Of a stretch of DNA of 5,440 nucleotides, positions 1 to 5,431 are shown piece after piece. This DNA is from Treponema sp. (GTDB lineage Bacteria > Spirochaetota > Spirochaetia > Treponematales > Breznakiellaceae). The notes under the pieces were generated by a model that worked only from the letters and a program-made list of their open reading frames with translations, was not told the DNA's origin and ran no database searches. Numbering within the stretch: the first letter of the stretch is position 1; every line of letters begins with the position of its first letter. The DNA is taken from positions 1-5,440 of the forward strand of contig JAIRTS010000106.1 in the NCBI GenBank assembly GCA_031254795.1. The letters run 5' to 3'. The position numbers and the translations under genes are program-made.

Positions 1-729
1 GCTGATTCTGTACGGAGCGGATTCACACGCGCTTACGATTACATAGGGATCGTCGGGACATGCTACGGGACGCTCGCCCGGTTTGAATTTTCTCGTAAAG
101 AAGTCATTCCATGACTTAAATCCGAAATGTTGAACATCTGGATCGCAAATGTACTCCCCCATCTTCAATTCATCCAACGCGGATTTACAGAACCACCCAT
201 TCTCTTTGTCGTTCAATACATACACGGATTTCTCCGAGCAGAGAAAGTTGCACCATCTTGTAAGTATCTTTTCAAGGCATTTATTCACCCTTTCTTCAAG
301 AAAAAACATGTATCCCGCCTGCGTACCCATGCACCAGTCTAGCACCGCGTTGATAGGGAAACCTATCAAACCCCTGCCTTCCTTATCGGGAGGCATATAT
401 TCGGGAGCCGTATCTATTAGCTTATCAATAAGCAGCAGCATCTGTCTGTAACTGGTAATTTCGGGTTTTCCGTACGGGTCTTTTTCATCATAAGCAAACG
501 CTTGCTGAATCATCTGCTCCGCAAGAAGACGAATGACAGGATCTCCTTCAATCAGATCAGAGAATTCTTTAACCTCTTCATGCCGGTAAGCTCCGGTTTT
601 GCCGGCGCCCGCCAACATGGGCTTTGTACTCTCAACGCTGGTTATGAGCTTGTTTACCCATTCTACGTGCTTCTTTCGGCTTTGCGGGAGCCAGCCCGCC
701 GCCTTCAATGTTTCGTGTCTTTCAATCAT
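1..729 (-). CDS. PSDC-domain phosphatidylserine decarboxylase-family protein (PsiD-like amino-acid decarboxylase), 3' end outside the window
   Basis: This is the N-terminal 243 residues of a longer protein, open to the window edge. The start ATG (729-727) follows a purine-rich ribosome site AAGGAAGGGG (745-736) at 6 nt. Residues about 10-190 resemble the PSDC domain found before some phosphatidylserine decarboxylase cores: AAGWLP near 10-15, FSDLIEGDPVIR near 56-67, FPINAVLDW near 124-132 and NGWF near 177-180. Residues about 200-243 begin the core, with HFGFKSWNDFFTRKFKPGERP (201-221) and VSACES (232-237). From memory the fungal tryptophan decarboxylase PsiD has the same layout, including GWL, YGFNSYDDFFNRRF and SAACESLSYNVS. 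Family members self-cleave at a C-terminal serine to form a pyruvoyl group; that site lies outside the window, so activity cannot be judged. No membrane segment is visible, which favours a soluble amino-acid decarboxylase over a phospholipid enzyme. The substrate is unknown. It lies 34 bp after the deiminase gene and is probably co-transcribed with it. Confidence 0.88.
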   Translation of the reverse strand, partial: MIERHETLKAAGWLPQSRKKHVEWVNKLITSVESTKPMLAGAGKTGAYRHEEVKEFSDLIEGDPVIRLLAEQMIQQAFAYDEKDPYGKPEITSYRQMLLLIDKLIDTAPEYMPPDKEGRGLIGFPINAVLDWCMGTQAGYMFFLEERVNKCLEKILTRWCNFLCSEKSVYVLNDKENGWFCKSALDELKMGEYICDPDVQHFGFKSWNDFFTRKFKPGERPVACPDDPYVIVSACESAPYRIS

Positions 730-763
730 AAAGGTCCCCTTCCTTCTTATGGTTTTTGAAAAC

Positions 764-2188
764 TTATTTTTTACCAAACGCAACAGACTTTTGACTGCTG
801 AGCCATCTGTCTACAATCGTTCGCGGTATGGCGTTGGTGCGACAATGCAAAGCGTCGGTGCCTAACCACGGCGTTTCCGGCTTGCCTATGATGCCCTCGA
901 TTACATAGTCACGGCCCAGCGCGGTTTGATATGCGTCCACCGCGTCTTTGTCACACTTCTTGTCACCGCAAATCGGCACATAAACATGGTGATTCAAAAT
1001 CAGGCTGTTTGTATACGGCGCCGTGGTTGCCGGTTCACCGCTTTCGTTCGCAACGTAAATATTCGGAGCAAAAACACGTGTTACGTTGAATCCCTTGACC
1101 TTAAAATAGGCCGCAATTCTGTTAAGACCTTCGTTAATCTTTTCGTCAGGCGATTCTCCGATTATCACTTTGTCGTCCGCAAGAAATTTTCCCCAACAGT
1201 CTATATGCCCGATATAGGTGCCCGTAGGGTCGGTGAACACATGGTAAGTATTCGCGCCGAGAAAGCGGTTTGCTTGCTCCATAATGTACTCCATGCGATC
1301 TTTTAGATCCGTTTCATTCGGCTTCTCCGGGTCTTTGTCCGTCGGGAGTTCATTTTGTGTGGCTACGAGATATGATGACGCTATCACACCCTTGCTTGTA
1401 ACCATGTAGTTGCCGCCAACATTTAAAAGCCCGCTGAAGAACCAGCGATGCGTTTTTATCTGGGGGAGTTTCTCGTCGGAGTTCGTTCCCCAAGCCGCAT
1501 TGTTATGTTTGCGAATGGGAGCGTTCAGAAAATCTGAAATTTTGACCGCGCCATAATCATCGTTGCAGCGAAATATGCCCGAACCTTGACGAGGGCTGAC
1601 TTCTTCGGCGCCCTCAATCAGGCCTACGGAACCGCCGCCGAGAGATGTGTAGATGTGTTTTGAAATTGCGTATACAGCTTCTCCCTCATCGTCGGGCTCC
1701 GTATATCTCACCCACCACGGGCAGTAATCTCTTGTCCAATAGGTGTCTGGATCCCACGGGATCAAATGTACCAATTCCGGCTTGAAATGCAAGTGTTCTT
1801 TGTCCGCTGTTTTTTGCAGGCTTGCGACAATGTTCGGTTTCTCGTCTTCGTCGTCGCACAAAACAAATATATGCACCGGTTCCTTCTCCGCCCGAATTTT
1901 TCCGTCTTTCGAACCGAGTTGCTGCATACGCACAATCAATTCATTAGGCACGCCAAAAATTCTCTTGCCCGACGGCGGCAACTGCTTGTGCTTGGCGTCG
2001 GGCGCTTCAGTGCCAATATACGCCACCAACACGCCGCCCATTGGCTCGTATTCTGCGACGGGACGAATCGGAGTTTTCTCGTCGCACGTATACGTGTTGT
2101 CCTTTCCGGGAGGACACAGGCCTGTTGCATGCTGAAATGTCGCCGCCAATTCTTTTGCCGTTTGTTTGCGGAAATGTTTTTTTTCCAT
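764..2188 (-). CDS. peptidylarginine deiminase / agmatine deiminase family protein
   Basis: This 474-residue member of the guanidine-modifying (pentein) superfamily would hydrolyse a guanidino group to a ureido group plus ammonia. Visible motifs are EYEPMGGVLVAY (46-57), WTRDYCPWW (151-159, D154), LNVGGNYM (255-262), GHIDCWGKF (327-335, H328 and D330), APYTNSLIL (390-398, N394) and GTDALHCRTNAIP (443-455, C449). These match the Asp, His-x-Asp, Asn and nucleophilic Cys of Porphyromonas peptidylarginine deiminase, and the HCRT context is closer to that enzyme than to classical agmatine deiminases (about 365 residues). There is no signal peptide (N-terminus MEKKHFRKQT), so the enzyme is probably cytoplasmic and acts on a small guanidine such as arginine or agmatine; this is inference. 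About 100 residues between the GG-x-L-V motif and WTRD, and about 100 more before LNVGGN, contain charged extra material. Cysteine pairs C25/C35 and C407/C412 are notable. The start is fixed by AAAGGAGAA (2204-2196), 7 nt before ATG. Confidence 0.9.
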   Translation of the reverse strand: MEKKHFRKQTAKELAATFQHATGLCPPGKDNTYTCDEKTPIRPVAEYEPMGGVLVAYIGTEAPDAKHKQLPPSGKRIFGVPNELIVRMQQLGSKDGKIRAEKEPVHIFVLCDDEDEKPNIVASLQKTADKEHLHFKPELVHLIPWDPDTYWTRDYCPWWVRYTEPDDEGEAVYAISKHIYTSLGGGSVGLIEGAEEVSPRQGSGIFRCNDDYGAVKISDFLNAPIRKHNNAAWGTNSDEKLPQIKTHRWFFSGLLNVGGNYMVTSKGVIASSYLVATQNELPTDKDPEKPNETDLKDRMEYIMEQANRFLGANTYHVFTDPTGTYIGHIDCWGKFLADDKVIIGESPDEKINEGLNRIAAYFKVKGFNVTRVFAPNIYVANESGEPATTAPYTNSLILNHHVYVPICGDKKCDKDAVDAYQTALGRDYVIEGIIGKPETPWLGTDALHCRTNAIPRTIVDRWLSSQKSVAFGKK

Positions 2189-2195
2189 AACAAAA

Positions 2196-2204
2196 TTCTC
2201 CTTT
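2196..2204 (-). promoter_or_regulatory. ribosome binding site of the deiminase gene
   Basis: AAAGGAGAA on the minus strand, 7 nt before the ATG at 2188. It decides the start in favour of this ATG over the upstream out-of-frame ATG at 2220, which has no such site. Confidence 0.85.
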
Positions 2205-2220
2205 GATAAAATAATATCAT

Positions 2221-2261
2221 AGAGGTTGTTTCAAAACCAACCGGGTTTTGGAATAACCTCT
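2221..2261 (-). promoter_or_regulatory. 41-bp hairpin in the 5' leader of the deiminase-decarboxylase operon
   Basis: Two 18-nt arms (2221-2238 and 2244-2261) flank a 5-nt loop. The plus-strand arms are AGAGGTTGTTTCAAAACC and GGTTTTGGAATAACCTCT. Sixteen of 18 positions are Watson-Crick. The other two are G-U pairs if read as plus-strand RNA and A-C mismatches if read as minus-strand RNA. No T-run follows on either side, so it does not look like an intrinsic terminator. It lies between the predicted promoter and the ribosome site, with its distal arm at the predicted transcription start. It could be a 5' mRNA-stabilising stem, an operator for a dimeric regulator, or a copy of a small dispersed palindromic repeat. 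Confidence 0.75.
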
Positions 2262-2268
2262 ACTAATT

Positions 2269-2296
2269 ACTTTAACACTCTTTCCCGGCTTGTCAA
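2269..2296 (-). promoter_or_regulatory. predicted sigma-70-type promoter of the deiminase-decarboxylase operon
   Basis: On the minus strand a perfect -35 box TTGACA (2296-2291) is separated by 16 bp from TAAAGT (2274-2269), a 4-of-6 match to the -10 consensus. Start of transcription would be expected near 2262, giving a leader of about 73 nt that opens with the hairpin at 2261-2221. This rests on consensus matching only. Confidence 0.55.
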
Positions 2297-2331
2297 TATG
2301 ATTAACAAATTTTTATCAAGACGCAATAGAA

Positions 2332-2643
2332 ATGTCCCCCTGTTTTAGCGGCTGTGAAGGTAAAGAAACAGTCCGTATTGCCGTTTTTAACATCCGATGA
2401 CACCGTCTCCCGGCAACCGCTTTCGGCCCGCGCGTCGGCTTCTTTCGGACATCTGTCGATACTGCGTTCCGCAACCATATTTCTACCGATATAGCGGCAT
2501 CTTGTTTTTGAGGATAGCCATATTCCGCCATGCCAGCCGTCATTGGTAAACCCGGCTATAAACGGTACATGGACTGTCATTGTTAGCAAAGGAGCGCCTT
2601 AATGAATCACGTCATTCCTGTGAATCATCTAACGCGGGGACAT
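2332..2643. repeat. inverted pair of ATGTCCCC-type motifs bounding about 310 bp
   Basis: The left copy (2332-2348) reads ATGTCCCCCTGTTTTAG. The right copy, on the minus strand (2643-2629), reads ATGTCCCCGCGTTAG. They share ATGTCCCC exactly, plus a TTAG ending with different spacing. Motifs of this kind can border repeat elements, but the exact match is only 8 bp, so chance remains possible. Confidence 0.25.
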
Positions 2644-2661
2644 AGGGAAGCGGTGAATTAA
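2602..2661 (+). CDS. possible 19-codon small ORF on the opposite strand
   Basis: ATG at 2602 is preceded by AAAGGAG (2588-2594 region) at a usable spacing of about 7-8 nt. The frame runs 19 codons (MNHVIPVNHL... ) to TAA at 2659-2661, overlapping the last codons of the EIIA gene tail to tail by 4 bases. No promoter and no known peptide family were recognised. The ribosome-site match is the only support, so chance is the likelier explanation. Confidence 0.12.
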   Translation: MNHVIPVNHLTRGHREAVN

Positions 2662-3158
2662 GACGCTGTTTTGGGCGCGGCCTTTTCTCTCCACCCTTGT
2701 TCGATAAAGCCGACTGTCTTGATAATCTCCTCTTTAGACGCTTTTTTCGCAAGCAATGAGCGAAACGCCTCTTCTTGACAGAGGAAATGGACGCCGGAGA
2801 GCGAATGGAGGTGGGCGCGCGCCGAGGAAGAAACAAGCAAAATCACATTTTGCACTGGAATGCCGTCCAAAGCCTGCCATTCCACAGGCTGCTTCAGAAA
2901 GACGATTGCGATAAATTGCTCGTCCTCCTCTGTTAAAAGCGGATTCCGGGGATGCGGAATGGCGACTCCTCTCCCAATGGATGTCGCCATAAGGGTTTCC
3001 CGCTCCAGAACAGCCTGCAACAGGATGTCCGCCGGGAGGGAATTGGGCAAGTGTATATGTTGAATCATGCGGGACAAGGCTTCTTTTGGCGTACTTCCTT
3101 CGATATCCCGCAACGTTCCGCCTCTCTGAATTAAATCAACTAACGATATGTCGTTCAT
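2658..3158 (-). CDS. PTS EIIA type-2 (fructose/mannitol/PtsN family) protein
   Basis: This complete 166-residue protein matches the usual length of a single EIIA-2 domain. The signature GRGVAIPHPRNP (62-73) carries the phospho-accepting histidine H69. Supporting features are the helix SRMIQHIHLP near 29-38, the strand QFIAIVFLKQPVEWQALDG near 81-99, VILLVSSSARAHLHSLSGVHFL (105-126) with the second conserved histidine region around H116/H118, and the C-terminal helix with SKEEIIKTV (141-149). The protein would receive phosphate from HPr or an HPr paralogue. No EIIB, EIIC, HPr or sigma-54-linked gene is nearby, which fits a regulatory PtsN-like role better than sugar transport; this is inference. 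The start is set by AGGAGAG (3170-3164), 5 nt before ATG. A 90-bp gap separates it from the upstream gene; co-transcription is possible. Confidence 0.92.
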   Translation of the reverse strand: MNDISLVDLIQRGGTLRDIEGSTPKEALSRMIQHIHLPNSLPADILLQAVLERETLMATSIGRGVAIPHPRNPLLTEEDEQFIAIVFLKQPVEWQALDGIPVQNVILLVSSSARAHLHSLSGVHFLCQEEAFRSLLAKKASKEEIIKTVGFIEQGWREKAAPKTAS

Positions 3159-3248
3159 CGTATCTCTCCTAAGTACACGCGCGGAAACAACTCGACCGTT
3201 TTGCCATGTTCTTTCTTATCGCGCAAAAAATTACAGCGGGGCGGCGGT

Positions 3249-5231
3249 TTATTCACGCGCAGTTCCCAACACGCTGTTGCACTCGTCAATATCAAAAAAA
3301 TGAGGATCAAAACCCGCGCCCAGTTTTTCCCCCGCAGCTTGTTTTTCTTCCGCGGTTCCTGATTCGAGGGCAAAAATGTCTTTTCTGAAACGCACGGGGC
3401 CGTTGATCGTTTCTGGCGGCGCGGCGTTCTCTCCCGCCACGCATAGCGCCTGTTTCCCGCTTTCTTCCGGGGAGAGGACGATGATCTTTACATTCCACAA
3501 TTCGCCATACTCGTAGTTCACGTCAAGCGTCCTTTGCGCGTTCAATTCCCGAATGGTTACGTCATTCCTAATGACAGTCACTCCAGGCTCCCCTTTTGAG
3601 GGAGGCGCGCCGCAGGTAAACCGGTACGGAAGATCGGCTTTCCATGAAAAAAGTTTCTGAATAACATGGTGAATATCTCCAAGCGTGTACGTTTCCGGCG
3701 CGACGACCCTGCGCCACACATCCGTACCGCCTATGCCGATCTGCAACAATCTGCCCTTCTGTTTCCCGTCGTTTTTCACCAGATAAATATTGCTTTTGCG
3801 AAAAGCCGATAAAGAATCGCTAATCATGGAGCGGATTTCGTCATACGTGTCGAGCATCCCCTGATAGGCGTTGTCCATAGCGAGTATGTCTATTTCCGAA
3901 GGCTCCTCCGCCTCGCTCAATTCATCAAGCAAATTCGCCGCATGCGTCTGGACTTGCGAAAGCATGATAAACACCTGTTGCGGCAGGTACGCCTCATTCA
4001 TCGAGTCCTTGCGGAGCGTCGCCGCGAATTCAACGACCGCAGTATGCAGTTCCACCAGATTTTGCCGTATCGGCCCCGCCGCTTTATCGGTAAACAAGGA
4101 GTAGCCCGGTTGAATATCGGCGAACGCTTCCGCTATGTAGTCGGCGAGGATGTTCCATTCCCGCGAGTTCAACGTTTGGGCGATGTTGCCGGGAACGAGG
4201 CGCGACAGCACGCTTTCAACCGACGTCTCACGGCGGTACAGCGCGTCCCGAACATACGCCTGCGCCACAAATTCGGATACGGGAATCTGTTTTGAGTAAA
4301 GAATATCCTCAATGAGCGTCCTGTCGGGTATGCGCTGCCCGTCCAGCAGGCTTTTGGAATCGGGAATTTCTTTGCCCGCAAACCAGAAGCGCGTTTCTAT
4401 GCCATACGGCACAATCTCAATGCAATCCGTCTTTTCATATAAAAATTCCTCAAGCGAATAAGCGGGTATATCGCACATACGCTTTCCACCCCAAAAATAT
4501 GCGTGCGCTATTTGCTCTTCGGTGGAAACTCCGGGCCCCAACATTCTGAACGCTTTTTTAAAGCCGTCCTCCGCTGTGAAAAGCCAATCCGACACATCGG
4601 CCTCACTCCACATGTCTTTGGAAATTTTTTCAAGCGCGAAATCCCCTGTTTTCCAATCAAGCGTTTTTGTGATAAAACCATCTCCCGGAACAAAACCCGT
4701 TTCGCGGTAAATGCCGCTCATGTCAAACGCCGTGATCGATACAACAGCAGGCTCTTCCCTTTCGCTATAGGCGTACTCATTATCCTCATTCTCAATGGCA
4801 ATGTAATGGGGCGTGTATTCTTCCCCGAAGATCGTGTAATATGGATAAAATTCTTCAGGCTCGCCTTCCAGGCCTATCCAGTGAATAGGTTTTTTCTTCC
4901 AGAAAAAAGAGTATTCTTTCGGACGGAGCAAAGGATTTGCAAATGGAACGCACCGGTGTCCGGGTATCAGAATGCCATTCATTATTTCCGTGCGGCTTGG
5001 CTTGATGACAAAACGAGCCTGCTCAAAACAGCCTCTACGGGATATCCACTTTTTCGGCCCTTTGGGAAAGGCAAGACGCTTTACGTTGATCAACGCGGCT
5101 ATCTGCAACGCGAGCCGGCCGCTTCGCGTTGCATCCGCGTCATGTACGTACGCCGCAACCTCTTCCAGGGAGAACGGCTCTGTAGCATTTTTGAGAAAAT
5201 CGTATAAGGCTTCTTCCTGATTAAATGTCAT
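3249..5231 (-). CDS. 660-residue protein with C-terminal pRiA4b ORF-3-like domain, function unknown
   Basis: The C-terminal region (about 480-650) matches the plasmid pRiA4b ORF-3-like family: a beta strand at LLQIGIGG (495-502), DVWRRVVAPETYTLGDIHHVIQ (504-525) resembling the family's xWRRI-P...TL-LH-xIQ pattern, YEYGELWNVKIIV (573-585), CVAGENAAPPE (597-607) and FDPHFFDIDECN (641-652). The first about 65 residues look like a small winged-helix-type fold (helices at 3-15 and 20-30, then RLALQIAALINVKRL). Residues 73-99, with GILIPGHRCVPF (86-97), recall a conserved block I associate with treponemal homologues. The middle (100-475) is unrecognised, acidic and helical towards its end (390-470). 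No signal or membrane segment is seen, so it is probably cytoplasmic. The molecular function of the family is not established to my knowledge. There is no Shine-Dalgarno sequence before the ATG at 5231, and an in-frame TGA lies two codons upstream, so the protein cannot start further upstream. Confidence 0.88.
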   Translation of the reverse strand: MTFNQEEALYDFLKNATEPFSLEEVAAYVHDADATRSGRLALQIAALINVKRLAFPKGPKKWISRRGCFEQARFVIKPSRTEIMNGILIPGHRCVPFANPLLRPKEYSFFWKKKPIHWIGLEGEPEEFYPYYTIFGEEYTPHYIAIENEDNEYAYSEREEPAVVSITAFDMSGIYRETGFVPGDGFITKTLDWKTGDFALEKISKDMWSEADVSDWLFTAEDGFKKAFRMLGPGVSTEEQIAHAYFWGGKRMCDIPAYSLEEFLYEKTDCIEIVPYGIETRFWFAGKEIPDSKSLLDGQRIPDRTLIEDILYSKQIPVSEFVAQAYVRDALYRRETSVESVLSRLVPGNIAQTLNSREWNILADYIAEAFADIQPGYSLFTDKAAGPIRQNLVELHTAVVEFAATLRKDSMNEAYLPQQVFIMLSQVQTHAANLLDELSEAEEPSEIDILAMDNAYQGMLDTYDEIRSMISDSLSAFRKSNIYLVKNDGKQKGRLLQIGIGGTDVWRRVVAPETYTLGDIHHVIQKLFSWKADLPYRFTCGAPPSKGEPGVTVIRNDVTIRELNAQRTLDVNYEYGELWNVKIIVLSPEESGKQALCVAGENAAPPETINGPVRFRKDIFALESGTAEEKQAAGEKLGAGFDPHFFDIDECNSVLGTARE

Positions 5232-5329
5232 TGATCAACAATATATCGTTTTTTTTTCTTTCCGTCCACAGTCACGGCAACGGGATCGAAGGATTCACGC
5301 CACTCGTACGGCAAAGCGCCAGAACCCAT
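5228..5329 (-). CDS. doubtful 33-codon ORF between tRNA-Leu and the 660-residue gene
   Basis: ATG at 5329-5327 directly follows the tRNA 3' end, and the frame runs 33 codons to TGA at 5230-5228, overlapping the next gene's start as ATGA. The residues begin MGSGALPYEWRESFDP and end KKKKRYIVDQ. There is no ribosome site, since the upstream bases are the tRNA itself. The ATGA junction would allow translational coupling to a gene that lacks its own site, which is the only reason to list it. Confidence 0.15.
   Translation of the reverse strand: MGSGALPYEWRESFDPVAVTVDGKKKKRYIVDQ
5240..5268 (-). promoter_or_regulatory. possible promoter giving a nearly leaderless mRNA for the 660-residue gene
   Basis: On the minus strand TGGACG (5268-5263, 4 of 6 to the -35 consensus) is 17 bp from TATATT (5245-5240, 5 of 6 to the -10 consensus), with an A-rich spacer containing nine consecutive A. 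Transcription would start near 5233-5232, leaving only one or two bases before the ATG at 5231. This would fit the absence of a ribosome site, but the boxes are consensus matches only. Confidence 0.35.
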
Positions 5330-5410
5330 TGCGAGGAAGGGGACTCGAACCCCTATGCCAGCGGCTCCAGATCCTAAGTCTGGCGTGTCTACCAATTTCA
5401 CCATCCTCGC
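5330..5410 (-). tRNA. tRNA-Leu, anticodon UAG
   Basis: The minus-strand sequence folds as an 81-nt tRNA including discriminator A73. The acceptor stem is GCGAGGA/TCCTCGC, the D-arm region is TGGTGAAATTGGTAGACAC, the anticodon stem is CCAGA/TCTGG with loop CTTAGGA (anticodon TAG at 5376-5374), there is a variable arm of the size expected for a class II tRNA, and the T arm is AGGGG-TTCGAGT-CCCCT. The A73 discriminator and anticodon identify leucine (CUN codons, mainly CUA). CCA is not encoded: the bases after A73 read ATG, so CCA would be added after transcription. No terminator follows, so the transcript may run towards the next gene. Confidence 0.97.
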
Positions 5411-5425
5411 TCGCCAGGCTATTTT

Positions 5426-5431
5426 AGTATA
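5426..5431 (-). promoter_or_regulatory. likely -10 box of the tRNA-Leu gene
   Basis: TATACT on the minus strand (5 of 6 to TATAAT) ends 15 nt before the first tRNA base, a suitable distance for a short 5' leader. The matching -35 box would lie outside the window. Confidence 0.45.

Larger units (their letters stand above)
2262..2657. other. intergenic region of about 400 bp, no convincing gene; possible degenerate element
   Basis: Apart from the operon promoter at its left end, I see no recognisable gene here. Minus-strand frames stay open at 2302-2589 (95 codons, TTG start or internal ATG at 2580) and 2316-2543. Neither has a ribosome site, their residue composition is not that of a folded protein, and I recognise nothing. 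The motif ATGTCCCC at 2332-2339 recurs inverted as GGGGACAT at 2636-2643, so the stretch could be a decayed mobile or repeat element. No transposase remnant was recognised. No clear terminator for the preceding EIIA gene is visible; the only nearby inverted repeat, AATGA-6 nt-TCATT at 2601-2616, is weak. Confidence 0.5.

Noticed and set aside
127..865. Plus-strand frames of 71 to 100 codons at 127-342, 149-451, 502-759 and 599-865
   Set aside because: They lie antisense to the PSDC-domain gene or to its junction with the deiminase gene, and none has recognisable features.
1766..2206. 146-codon plus-strand frame, together with the overlapping one at 1743-2135
   Set aside because: Both are antisense to the deiminase gene, which has intact motifs; no ribosome site or known family.
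1936..2220. 94-codon minus-strand frame starting at an ATG upstream of the deiminase start
   Set aside because: It overlaps the deiminase gene out of frame, has no ribosome site, and its product is low-complexity Arg/Trp-rich.
2221..2261. Hairpin as an intrinsic terminator
   Set aside because: No T-run follows on either strand, and it lies downstream of the predicted promoter and upstream of a strong ribosome site.
2302..2589. 95-codon minus-strand frame in the gap after the EIIA gene
   Set aside because: It starts with TTG or an unsupported internal ATG, lacks a ribosome site, has scattered Cys and charged residues without pattern, and resembles nothing I know; described in the intergenic entry instead.
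4503..5207. 234-codon plus-strand frame
   Set aside because: It is fully antisense to the 660-residue gene, whose C-terminal domain is recognisable and whose codon positions behave normally; the plus-strand product matches no family I know and is rich in Arg, Phe and Cys as typical of shadow frames.
5246..5262. Run of nine A as a slippery site joining the 33-codon ORF to the 660-residue gene
   Set aside because: In the frame of the 660-residue gene a TGA lies two codons before the ATG, so slippage at the A-run would not produce a fusion.
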